A stretch of DNA of 37,348 bases from CAWEHT01 sp963808455 (GTDB lineage: Bacteria; Chloroflexota; Anaerolineae; CG2-30-64-16), in assembly GCA_963808455.1 (NCBI GenBank), contig CAWEHT010000225.1, forward strand, positions 1-37,348, read 5' to 3'. The notes below the pieces were generated by a model. It was not told the origin of the DNA. It did no database searches and was given only the letters and a program-made list of their open reading frames with translations. A program made the translations under genes and the position numbers. Every line of letters starts with the position of its first letter. Within the stretch, counting starts at the first letter, position 1. Shown here piece by piece: positions 30,200 to 37,348 of the stretch.

Positions 30200-31132
30200 A
30201 TGGCAGCAGAAAAAGGTGGAGAGTTTCGCGGCAAGACCGTTGAAGCGGCCATCGGTAATGGCCTGACTGCATTGGGCGTGGCCCGTGAGCAGGTCGAGGT
30301 AGAAGTGGTGCGGCCCGGCAGCAGAGGGCTCCTGGGCATCGGGGCCGAGGACGCTGTGGTGCATCTCACGGTGATCACCGGCGCACGGCCCGAGCTGGCG
30401 GAGCGCGGCGAGGCCAAGCCCGAGGGTGGCGAACGACGTCCGGAAGCAGCAACGGCCCCGCGCCCGGAGCGCGGCGAGCCCCTGGCGCCCCCATCGGCGC
30501 AGTTCAGGCCCGAGTCACGCCAGGGCTCAAGAAGCCGCTCGACGCCCAGATCCCAGCCCGCGGCCATGGCCGAATCTCAGCCGGTGGAAGCGGGAGCGGC
30601 GGAAGCGCCGGCCAAAGCGCCCGAAACGGCCAAGGCCACCGCTCTTTCGGCCGGCGACGCGGCCGAGCGCGGGCGTGAGGTGCTGGAACACCTGCTGGGT
30701 TACATGAATCTGCGGGGCCAGGTCGAGGTCGTCGAGGACGCCGACGCGGATGAGGCAGCCGGCGAGAAAGGCGTCGTCCTCAATGTGGTCGGGGACGATT
30801 TGGGGGTGCTGATCGGCCGCCAGAGCGAAGTGCTGTCGGCCCTGCAATTCCTCACTCGCTTGATGGCTAACCAACAAAGCCGCGGCCGCGTGAACCTCAT
30901 TGTCGACGTGAACGGCTATAAAGCCAAACGCACGGAATCGTTGCGCAAGCTGGCCCTGCGCACGGCAGAGCAAGTGACACAGACTGGCCGCACCATGGCC
31001 CTAGAGCCGATGCCACCCGCCGAGCGCCGTATTGTTCACATCACCTTGCGAAATCATCCCCACGTCAGCACGCAAAGCGTCGGTGAAGGCAGCAAACGCA
31101 AGGTCACGGTCGTCGCGAAAAAGCCACAATAG
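30200..31132 (+). CDS. jag: Jag/KhpB RNA-binding protein
   Basis: 310 residues in the order Jag-N, linker, KH, R3H. Jag-N covers ~1-55 (AIGNGLTALGV, SRGLLGIGAEDAVV). The linker of ~110 residues is Ala/Pro/Glu/Arg-rich and probably disordered. A KH domain follows, with VVGDDLGVLIGRQSEVLSAL, where the expected GxxG reads GRQS. The R3H domain has ESLRKLALRTAEQV and RRIVHITLRNHPHVSTQSVG. KhpB proteins bind many RNAs and affect cell elongation. AAGGAAG precedes the ATG at 30200, six bases after the yidC stop. Confidence 0.92.
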   Translation: MAAEKGGEFRGKTVEAAIGNGLTALGVAREQVEVEVVRPGSRGLLGIGAEDAVVHLTVITGARPELAERGEAKPEGGERRPEAATAPRPERGEPLAPPSAQFRPESRQGSRSRSTPRSQPAAMAESQPVEAGAAEAPAKAPETAKATALSAGDAAERGREVLEHLLGYMNLRGQVEVVEDADADEAAGEKGVVLNVVGDDLGVLIGRQSEVLSALQFLTRLMANQQSRGRVNLIVDVNGYKAKRTESLRKLALRTAEQVTQTGRTMALEPMPPAERRIVHITLRNHPHVSTQSVGEGSKRKVTVVAKKPQ

Positions 31133-31152
31133 CGCAGCTCCGCAGAGGAAGC

Positions 31153-32030
31153 TTGCCCGTTGATTTCGTGGCCGTCGGCCACATGACGCAGGACCGTATT
31201 GGGGGTAGCTTCCGGCCCGGCGGCGCTGTCTCTTACGCAGCCGTGGCAGCCTATCGGCTCGGGCGGCGACCCGGCATCCTCACCCGGGCTTGCCTGCCCG
31301 GGGTTAGCAGCCATGAAGCCGGGACCGTGACATTGGAAACCGCAGGCACAGCTTACGGCGCGTTGTCAGGCATCCCCGTGCGCGTCCTGCCCTCCGGCGT
31401 GAGCACGGTTTTCCAGAACATCTATGACGGCAGCGGCCGGCGAGTCCAGGCCATCAAATCCCTGGCCGGGCAGATCGCGCCGGAGGAGTTGCCCGCTGAC
31501 TGGGCACTGGCCCCGGTGTTTTTGCTCGGCCCCGTGGCGGGCGAGCTCCCGGTCGCCTGGGCGGCCGCAGTATCCCCGGGCGTGCTGATGGGTGTCGTCG
31601 CACAAGGCTGGCTGCGAGCCTGGGATCAGGCCGGCCTGATCAGGGCAACACGCTGGGAAAGCTCGCAGCGCTTTCTGGAACGCTGCCGACGCGGTCATCT
31701 TCAGCTCGGAAGACGTGAACGGCGACGAGGGATATATTGCCGGGCTCGCCGCGGAAGCCCGCCTGCTGGTGGTCACGGAGGGGCGTGCCGGTTGCACCGT
31801 TTATCAGGGCGGGGCCGCCCACCCGGTGGAGCCCCGGCCCGCGGCACGAAGTTGACCCCACCGGTGCCGGCGATATCTTTGCGGCTGCTTTCCTGATTCG
31901 CCTGGCCGAGACACGCAACCCCTTGGCGGCGGCACGGTTCGCGAACGCCGCTGCGTCGATGTCAGTCGAGGCCGAGGGGATGGCGGCCATCCCTTACCGC
32001 CGGCAGGTGGAAGATTGGATATCCAGCTGA
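31153..32030 (+). CDS. PfkB-family sugar/nucleoside kinase, two frameshifts
   Basis: A TTG start at 31153 with GAGGAAG just upstream gives MPVDFVAVGHMTQDRIGG and the GGAVSYAA sugar-site glycine pair. Near 31672 one extra base moves the frame to FWNAADAVIFSSEDV and LLVVTEGRAGCTVY. Near 31848 another extra base leads to DPTGAGDIFAAAF, the catalytic PfkB signature 2 with its Asp, and on to the stop at 32030. About 290 residues when joined. It is placed between jag and parA (gaps 20 and 14 nt), an uncommon insertion in this conserved block. The substrate is unknown. Confidence 0.75.
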
Positions 32031-32044
32031 TCGTGAGGCGCGGC

Positions 32045-32854
32045 GTGACCCGTGTATACGCCCTGGCCAACCAGAAAGGTGGGGTCGGCAAGACCACGAC
32101 AGCGGTCAACCTCGGCGCCTATCTGGCAGCAGCGGGGCAACGTGTTCTGATAGTTGACGCCGACCCTCAAGCCAACGCCACGAGCAGCCTCGGCGTTGAC
32201 CCCACAACCCTCACGCGCTCGCTTTACAATGCCATGATCCAGCAGGCGGTCCTGGCTGAACTCGTGACGCCTACGGCGTTTCCCGGGCTCGAGCTGGTTC
32301 CCGGCGCTCCCGATCTGGGAGGGGCCGAAGTGGAAATGGTGACCATCCAGTCGCGCGAGCATCTGCTGCGCCGGCTATTGGAGCCGGTGGTAGCCTCCTA
32401 CAGCCATGTATTGATCGATTGCCCACCTAGCCTGGGCCTGCTGACCGTCAATGCGCTAACGGCGGCCCTGGATGGCGTCATCGTGCCGATCCAGTGTGAA
32501 TACCTGGCCCTGGAGGGGTTGGGCCGCCTCTGGCAGACGATCCAGCTGGTTCGGCAGAACCTGAACCCGCACCTTTTCATCGCCGGCATGGTGCTCACCA
32601 TGTACGATCCGCGCACCAACCTTGCCGGCCAGGTAGCAGCCGAAGTACGCAAGTTTTTCCCCAACCAGGTCTTCCGCACGGTCGTGCCGCGCAGTGTACG
32701 GTTGAGCGAGGCACCCAGCTATGGCCAGCCGATCATTCAGTATGCTCCGACATCGCCCGGCGCCCTCGCCTACGCAGCGCTGGCAGCCGAGCTATTGAGC
32801 CGCGAGGGAATGCCGGCCAACGATGGCGCGGCAGGTGTCGCAGGTGTGCGCTGA
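32045..32854 (+). CDS. parA: Chromosome partitioning ATPase ParA/Soj
   Basis: 269 residues. The deviant Walker A KGGVGKTT is at ~11-18 with the signature Lys, then VDADPQANATSSLG, and LIDCPPSLGLLTVNAL for Walker B. The GTG at 32045 is chosen because GTGAGG (32033-32038) sits six bases ahead and the protein then opens MTRVYALANQKGG, as ParA proteins normally do; longer starts at 32015 or 32033 are less fitting. It overlaps parB by one base. Confidence 0.93.
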   Translation: MTRVYALANQKGGVGKTTTAVNLGAYLAAAGQRVLIVDADPQANATSSLGVDPTTLTRSLYNAMIQQAVLAELVTPTAFPGLELVPGAPDLGGAEVEMVTIQSREHLLRRLLEPVVASYSHVLIDCPPSLGLLTVNALTAALDGVIVPIQCEYLALEGLGRLWQTIQLVRQNLNPHLFIAGMVLTMYDPRTNLAGQVAAEVRKFFPNQVFRTVVPRSVRLSEAPSYGQPIIQYAPTSPGALAYAALAAELLSREGMPANDGAAGVAGVR

Positions 32855-33810
32855 TGGCACCAGATAGCGGTGCGGTCGGTAAGCCGCCACGCCCGGCGCG
32901 CGGGCTCGGGCGGGGGCTGGGAGCCCTGATCCCGCCGGCGCCAGCGCCCGGCTCCGGCCAGAGCGATACGGGCGATAACCCAGGCAGCGTGCTGCGGGTG
33001 CCCGTGGGCGACATCATGCCGAACCCGCGCCAGCCGCGCGGGGCACTGGCGCCGGACAGGCTGGCAGAGCTGGCCGACTCCATCCGCCTGCATGGTGTGA
33101 TCCAGCCGCTCATCATCACCCGTTCGCATCCGACCGATCCCGTGCCTTTCCAGCTGATCGCCGGCGAGCGTCGCTGGCGTGCGGCGCAGATGGCCGGCCT
33201 GGCGGTGGTGCCGGCGCTCTTGCAGGAGGCGACGCCACAGCAGCTGCTCGAGCTGGCCCTGGTCGAAAACATCCAGCGCTCTGATCTGAGCCCGCTGGAA
33301 GAGGCCGCCGCTTACCAGACCTTGCTCACGGATTTCGGGCTGACGCAGAACGAGGTGGCCGAACGTGTGGGCCGCAGCCGCGTGGCGGTCGCCAATCACA
33401 TCCGCCTGCTGCGGCTGCCCGATCCGATCAAGGAGCTCCTGGCCGGCGGCGCCTTGAGTGAAGGCCACGCCCGCGCTCTGCTTAGCCTGCCCGATGAGGA
33501 ACTCATGCAGCGGGCCGCCGAGCAGGCCGTGACACGGGAGCTGACCGTACGCCAGACCGAAGAGCTGGTGCGGCGCTTGCTCGGCTCTCACCGGGCTCCC
33601 GTCCCGGAGCTGGAACCCGAAGCCAAGGCGCTTGCGCAGGGAAATGAGACACAGCCCTTGCAGACGCGCTCGCTCGAAGAAGCTTTCCGCAGTGCCCTTG
33701 GCACGAAGGTCTCGCTGCGAAGGGGCAAGCAGGGCGGCCAGCTGATCATCCACTTCTACTCCGATGAAGAATTGCAGAGCCTCTACGAACAGATCATCGG
33801 CAAGGGCTGA
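32854..33810 (+). CDS. parB: Chromosome partitioning protein ParB/Spo0J
   Basis: 318 residues. The N-terminal basic GRGLGALIP segment is the ParA-stimulating peptide region. The CTP-binding core has NPRQPRG, GERRWRAAQMAGL (C-motif) and ENIQRSDLSPLEEA, followed by a helix-turn-helix (LTQNEVAERVGRSRVAVANHIRLL) that reads parS, and a C-terminal dimer domain. No clear parS site was found in the window. Confidence 0.94.
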   Translation: MAPDSGAVGKPPRPARGLGRGLGALIPPAPAPGSGQSDTGDNPGSVLRVPVGDIMPNPRQPRGALAPDRLAELADSIRLHGVIQPLIITRSHPTDPVPFQLIAGERRWRAAQMAGLAVVPALLQEATPQQLLELALVENIQRSDLSPLEEAAAYQTLLTDFGLTQNEVAERVGRSRVAVANHIRLLRLPDPIKELLAGGALSEGHARALLSLPDEELMQRAAEQAVTRELTVRQTEELVRRLLGSHRAPVPELEPEAKALAQGNETQPLQTRSLEEAFRSALGTKVSLRRGKQGGQLIIHFYSDEELQSLYEQIIGKG

Positions 33811-33903
33811 GTTGGTCGCAGGGTGGCCTGGCCACACGGGTTTTTGTGCCGCCCATGCGGCTGCACGGTCCTGCAGCCCCACCAAGAGAACCGAGGGACC
33901 CCC

Positions 33904-34926
33904 ATGCAGTTGCACGCCGATCTCCTCTTTACGGGTGGCCGCGTCTATACTGCCGGCGCTGACCCCGCCTGGGCCGACGCGGTGGCCGTGCGCGGGGACC
34001 GCATCCTGGCCGTGGGCCGGCCGGTCAACCTCGACGAGCTGCGCGGCCCGCTGACCCGGGTCATCGATCTGCACGGCCGGCTCCTGTTGCCCGGCTTCAC
34101 CGACAGCCACATCCATTTCACCGACCAGGCCCTGCGCGCCCGGCAATTGGACCTGTCCGGCGCCCGGTCGGCTGCCGAGGTGGCCGAGCGCGTGCGCGAC
34201 CGTGCCGCGCGCGTGGCGCCGGGCCGCTGGCTGCTCGGGGGTGGGTACGACGCGAACCTCTGGCCTGACGGGCCGGCGCCGCACCGCTCGCTGTTGGACG
34301 CCGTAGCACCAGACCTCCCCGTTCGCCTGGACAGCAAAGACCTGCACACGGTATGGGTCAACAGCGTGGCGCTGCGCCAGGCCGGCATCACGTCAGCCAC
34401 ATCGGACGTGCCCGGTGGGGTGATCGATCGCGATGCCACAGGCGAGCCGACCGGCGTGCTGCGCGATAGGGCGATCCAGTGCCTCGCCGGGCACCAACCG
34501 GCGCCAGACCTGGCCGAGATGACGGCGGCAGTGCGTGAAGCCACGCCGGACTTGTGGTCCAAGGGCCTCGTGGCCATCCACAATGCCGTTGTGCCGCACG
34601 ATACCCTGGTCCTTCCCACGTACCAGGCGCTGCACCACGACGGCGAGCTCGGGCTGCGCGTGCTCGTGCACCTGCGCGTGGAGGACCTGCCCCACGCCCG
34701 GGCCATCGGCCTGCAGAGCGGGTTCGGTGACGCCTGGCTGCGCCTCGGGGGTATCAAGATCTTCGCCGATGGGGCGTTGGGCAGCAGGACGGCCAGCATG
34801 TTCCAGCCCTACCTTGGCGAACCCGACAATCGGGGCGTGATCACAACCAGTTACGAAGAGATCCTGAGAACCCACGTGGCAATGACGCTGCTGGATGGCA
34901 AAGTGGTCTGGGAAAAAGGGCTCTGA
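33904..34926 (+). CDS. YtcJ-like amidohydrolase with a large internal deletion
   Basis: The N-terminal two thirds is a good YtcJ-type amidohydrolase: MQLHADLLFTGGRVYTAGAD, metal-site DSHIHF, RLDSKDLHTVWVNS, and DGALGSRTASMFQPYL. After GVITTSYEEIL the sequence jumps straight to RTHVAMTLLDGKVVWEKGL, which is the extreme C-terminus of the family. Relatives are ~530-550 residues; this is 340. The missing part would hold the HAIGDRA, RIEH and GSD-type segments with metal and catalytic residues, so it should be inactive. The junction falls on GAAGAGATCCTG (34855-34866), encoding EEIL, a motif expected on both sides of the lost region. The frame stays open across it. It follows parB by 93 nt. Confidence 0.75.
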   Translation: MQLHADLLFTGGRVYTAGADPAWADAVAVRGDRILAVGRPVNLDELRGPLTRVIDLHGRLLLPGFTDSHIHFTDQALRARQLDLSGARSAAEVAERVRDRAARVAPGRWLLGGGYDANLWPDGPAPHRSLLDAVAPDLPVRLDSKDLHTVWVNSVALRQAGITSATSDVPGGVIDRDATGEPTGVLRDRAIQCLAGHQPAPDLAEMTAAVREATPDLWSKGLVAIHNAVVPHDTLVLPTYQALHHDGELGLRVLVHLRVEDLPHARAIGLQSGFGDAWLRLGGIKIFADGALGSRTASMFQPYLGEPDNRGVITTSYEEILRTHVAMTLLDGKVVWEKGL

Positions 34927-34942
34927 CGCAGGGAGCGCGCCT

Positions 34943-36135
34943 TCACGCTTCCTTCTTGGGCCGTGCGCCCACGGACTTACCGATAGCCTCCAGCATGTGC
35001 TGGGTCTCCTGCATCTGCTGCGAACCCAAGGTCTCTTCCAACTGCCAGACGGCTTCGAGCTCATGCTCCAGCCATGCCACCGCTTTTTCTGTGGGAGGAA
35101 ACCGATCCTGCAGCTTCTGGTTGATCTTCTGTTGCTCCTGCACCTGGTAATCCCAGCGCAAGAGCTCTTTCCGCCAGCGCTGCTCGTTGTCGGCCTGCCA
35201 TTCGGCCAATTCTTTGCGCTGCCGTTCTTCGGCCAACCGCTGTAGCTCGGCGACCTGCTTCTGATCGCGCACGGCCTGTGCCTGGAATTCGTCCAGGTTT
35301 GTGAGGGCGCGCTGGGCAGCTTCGTGCACTGTGGCAAATTCGCGGCATCCGCACGACCTGGGTTTCGATCACCTTGCGTTGTTCGGCGAAAGCCTGGTCC
35401 CAGGTGGTCATCTGGCGCGCCCGCTCGGCGTCGGCCAGCTTCTGCGCCTCGATGAAAGCCTCCTGTTGCTGGCGCATCTCCTCGGGCACCGGCAAGACTT
35501 TCTGGATGTCGTGCTCGAGCCTCTGGATGCGCTCTTCAAGCACGGCCATCTTGCCCGGCATGGTATCCGTGCGCTTGTACAGCTCGACCACGTCGGCCTG
35601 AATCTGGGCCAGGCGTTTGTTGTCCTGAGCGCGTTGCTCAACCATGTAGGGCAGCGTGCGGGTGCGGTCATCCAGGTCTTTGGAGACGTTGGCCAGCGAT
35701 TGGCGCAGCATCAGCAACATCTCGCCCAGCCGCTGGTCCTCGGCCTGGCGTGTCACCAGTTCCTCGTCGATGCGCCCGAAACGTGGCAGCTCTTTACGAA
35801 TTTCCGCAATGCTGCGCGCCAGCTGCTCGCGCTCGGCGGCGCGCGTGCGTTCGTGTTCGCGCTCGCCATGCAAGCGCGTTTCGCTCTCGCGCGCCAGCAT
35901 GACCGCCACTTCATTCTTGAGCTGCTGCAAGGCCTGCTCCAGCTGCAAATAGCGCGACAACTGCGCTTGCGTGCTGGCCAGCCGGCCTTCCAATTCCTGA
36001 ACGCGCCCGCGCCTGCTCCTGATTCTCTATGAGCACGCTCTGCAAGCGCTGGTCGAGTTTGGCCAGTTCCTCACGGTCACGACGATGTTCCTCATCCAAC
36101 CAGGACACCATCTGACTCAATTGGTTCAGATCCAT
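34943..36135 (-). CDS. Long coiled-coil protein, two frameshifts
   Basis: About 397 residues when joined across shifts near 36005 and 35345. It starts MDLNQLSQMVSWLDEEHRRD and is almost wholly Glu/Gln/Arg/Leu-rich helix with heptad spacing (for example ARSIAEIRKELPRFGRIDEE and MAVLEERIQRLEHDIQKVLP), ending SVGARPKKEA. There is no membrane segment, signal or known enzymatic domain. The ATG at 36135 follows AGGATGGGAAG and a TGC-TATAAT promoter. It is convergent with the parAB-side genes and could be a structural or cell-pole protein, but the sequence alone does not show it. Confidence 0.7.
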
Positions 36136-36171
36136 CTTCCCATCCTGCCTGAAGGGTTCCAGAGCGACGGT

Positions 36172-36180
36172 ATTATAGCA
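36172..36180 (-). promoter_or_regulatory. Extended -10 promoter for the coiled-coil gene
   Basis: Minus-strand TGC-TATAAT (36180-36172), ~37 nt before the ATG. The -35 region (TTCTCG) is weak. Confidence 0.5.
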
Positions 36181-36201
36181 TCCCTTGGCTGGGCCGAGAA
36201 G

Positions 36202-36230
36202 TTGGTGCCGCCCGGAAAACGTGCTAACAT
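36202..36230 (+). promoter_or_regulatory. Promoter for the GNAT operon
   Basis: TTGGTG (36202-36207), 17-nt spacer ending TGC, TAACAT (36225-36230). It diverges from the coiled-coil promoter. Confidence 0.5.
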
Positions 36231-36302
36231 GGGCTTTCACGTGGAGAACGAAGCCATCCAGAGGGGTGCCGTGCGACGACAATGGAAAGATCTGGGGTAA
36301 CC

Positions 36303-36911
36303 ATGCGGGGGACGCGTGTCTATCGGGCGTTGCAGGCGCGAGACGGCCATCGTTTCACCATCCGCGAAGCCGAGCCGCAGGACGCGCCGCAGCTGATCAC
36401 GCACGCCCAGCTCATGCTGGTCGAGCCTCAGTGGAACGTCACAGAGCTCGGCGAATTCCACTCGACCATCGATCAGGAAGAGAGCTGGATCCTCAGCTTT
36501 CAGGAACGGCCACACTCCATCCTGCTGATAGCCGATTTCGGCAGGCCCGAGCAGCCGCGCATCGGTGGCGTGATCAGCTTCGTCTCACAGCCTCGCGTGC
36601 GGACTCGGCATCGCGGACGCCTGGGCATCGGCGTCCAGCGACCTTTTCGCGGACTGGGGGTCGGCGAGGCCATGCTCAGCACGCTCCTGGCCTGGGCCAC
36701 AGCGGAGCCGGAGCTGGAACGGGTGGAGCTTTCGGTCTTCGGGCACAACGCTCGAGCGATCAACCTCTACCACAAATTGGGGTTTGTCGAGGAAGCGCGC
36801 CTGGTGCGGGCCTACAAGCTGAGCGACGGCACCTATTATGACGATGTGATGATGGTCAAGTGGGTCAAGTCAGAGCCGGCTTCGCCCCTCGAAGACAGGA
36901 AGGAACCATGA
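36303..36911 (+). CDS. GNAT-family N-acetyltransferase
   Basis: 202 residues from the ATG at 36303. The acetyl-CoA pyrophosphate loop reads VQRPFRGLGVGEAML (Q-x-x-x-G-x-G type), followed by VELSVFGHNARAINLYHKLG, which is beta-5/alpha-4 of the RimI/PhnO-like fold, and a late YYDDVMMVKWV strand. It transfers acetyl to an amine of unknown identity. The in-frame ATG at 36282 has no ribosome site; the later start has GGGG nearby. The stop overlaps the next gene. Confidence 0.85.
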   Translation: MRGTRVYRALQARDGHRFTIREAEPQDAPQLITHAQLMLVEPQWNVTELGEFHSTIDQEESWILSFQERPHSILLIADFGRPEQPRIGGVISFVSQPRVRTRHRGRLGIGVQRPFRGLGVGEAMLSTLLAWATAEPELERVELSVFGHNARAINLYHKLGFVEEARLVRAYKLSDGTYYDDVMMVKWVKSEPASPLEDRKEP

Positions 36912-37105
36912 TCGGTCTCACGTGTGACAAGTGCGGGCGGCGCTTCACCCCCGCTGATGAAGAAGTCAACGGTTATCTGGCACAGAATGCCGGCAAGAAG
37001 TACGCGCTGGTCTTGTGCCCGCAATGCGGGCACGGCAACAAGATCGCCGTGCAGCGGTTGCAGCAGATGGTCCGCCGCATCCAGGGCCCGCATGGCAAGG
37101 AATGA
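36908..37105 (+). CDS. Small zinc-ribbon protein (65 aa)
   Basis: MIGLTCDKCGRRFTPADEEV opens with CDKC, and CPQCGHGNK provides the second CxxC about 30 residues later, a standard zinc ribbon. The C-terminal QRLQQMVRRIQGPHGKE is basic. AGGAAGG lies before the ATG at 36908, and both ends overlap neighbours by four bases, so it is translated as part of the GNAT-to-glycosyltransferase run. Function unknown. Confidence 0.75.
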   Translation: MIGLTCDKCGRRFTPADEEVNGYLAQNAGKKYALVLCPQCGHGNKIAVQRLQQMVRRIQGPHGKE

Positions 37106-37348
37106 GAGATGCACGGCCCTTGCGGGTCGCCCTGGTGCATGACTGGTTGAATCAGGTTGGCGGCGCCGAGAACGTGCTGGAAACGTTGGTGGGCATGTTT
37201 CCCGGCGCCCCGGTTTTCACCAGCATGTACGCGCCGGAGGTGATGCCGGACAGCTATCGAGCCTGGCCCATCCGGACGTCGTTCATGCAGCGCCTGCCTG
37301 GGGTTACCAGGCACCACCAGGCCTACCTGCCGGTTTACCCCTTCGCTT
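37102..37348 (+). CDS. Glycosyltransferase, GT4-like, N-terminal part (runs off the window)
   Basis: The start ATG at 37102 overlaps the zinc-ribbon stop. LRVALVHDWLNQVGGAEN is the donor-independent N-terminal glycine loop of GT-B glycosyltransferases of family 4, followed by LVGMFPGAPVFTSMY. Only 82 residues are present, with no stop before the window end. It probably takes part in surface polysaccharide or glycolipid synthesis, but the sugar-binding half is missing. Confidence 0.75.
   Translation, partial: MRDARPLRVALVHDWLNQVGGAENVLETLVGMFPGAPVFTSMYAPEVMPDSYRAWPIRTSFMQRLPGVTRHHQAYLPVYPFA

Overview
The window is a 37 kb, high-GC bacterial chromosomal fragment. It is most likely from a Chloroflexota (Anaerolineae-like) genome. 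That placement is inference from three things: a lipoprotein ending in the PVRGFGKIW-type domain common in that phylum, Pro/Thr-rich (TPTPTATPTP-like) linkers on surface proteins, and the rpmH-rnpA-yidD-yidC-jag-parA-parB block. No rRNA, tRNA, CRISPR array or insertion sequence was seen. About 21 apparent single-base frameshifts and one in-frame stop interrupt 13 genes, including uvrB and gyrA. Many gene spans below are therefore stitched across two or three reading frames. I read most of these as sequencing or assembly indels rather than true pseudogenes.

Layout. 1-3508: the end of an amidohydrolase, a badly broken URO-D-like gene, a carbamoyltransferase of the 'knotted' YgeW/AOTCase type, and a DHODH-like protein carrying a two-cluster ferredoxin domain. 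Together these suggest catabolism of a purine, pyrimidine or hydantoin-like compound. 3679-6615 (minus): a small zinc-ribbon protein, a DUF192 protein and two lipoproteins. 6744-11428: uvrB and a type IIA topoisomerase A subunit with a degenerate GyrA box. 12119-17110: a polyphosphate locus consisting of a CYTH-HTH-CHAD protein, two PPK2 kinases and a membrane-anchored protein.

17207-24249: a sugar or polyol catabolic locus. Two near-duplicate FGGY kinases and an SDR dehydrogenase lie on the minus strand. A DHDPS-family aldolase, deoC and a SorC-family regulator lie on the plus strand. The two arms diverge from overlapping promoters that share one 18-bp palindrome (21387-21404), the probable operator. 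24421-28110: a methyltransferase, an MFS transporter and an orphan chemoreceptor.

28310-34926: the ribosomal protein L34, RNase P protein and membrane insertase operon behind a near-consensus promoter. It continues through a PfkB-family kinase into parA-parB and ends with an amidohydrolase that has lost its central region at a short direct repeat. 34943-37348: a long coiled-coil protein (minus), a GNAT acetyltransferase, a small zinc ribbon, and the start of a glycosyltransferase. Several promoters share the extended -10 form TGC-TANNNT, which helps set transcription starts across the window.
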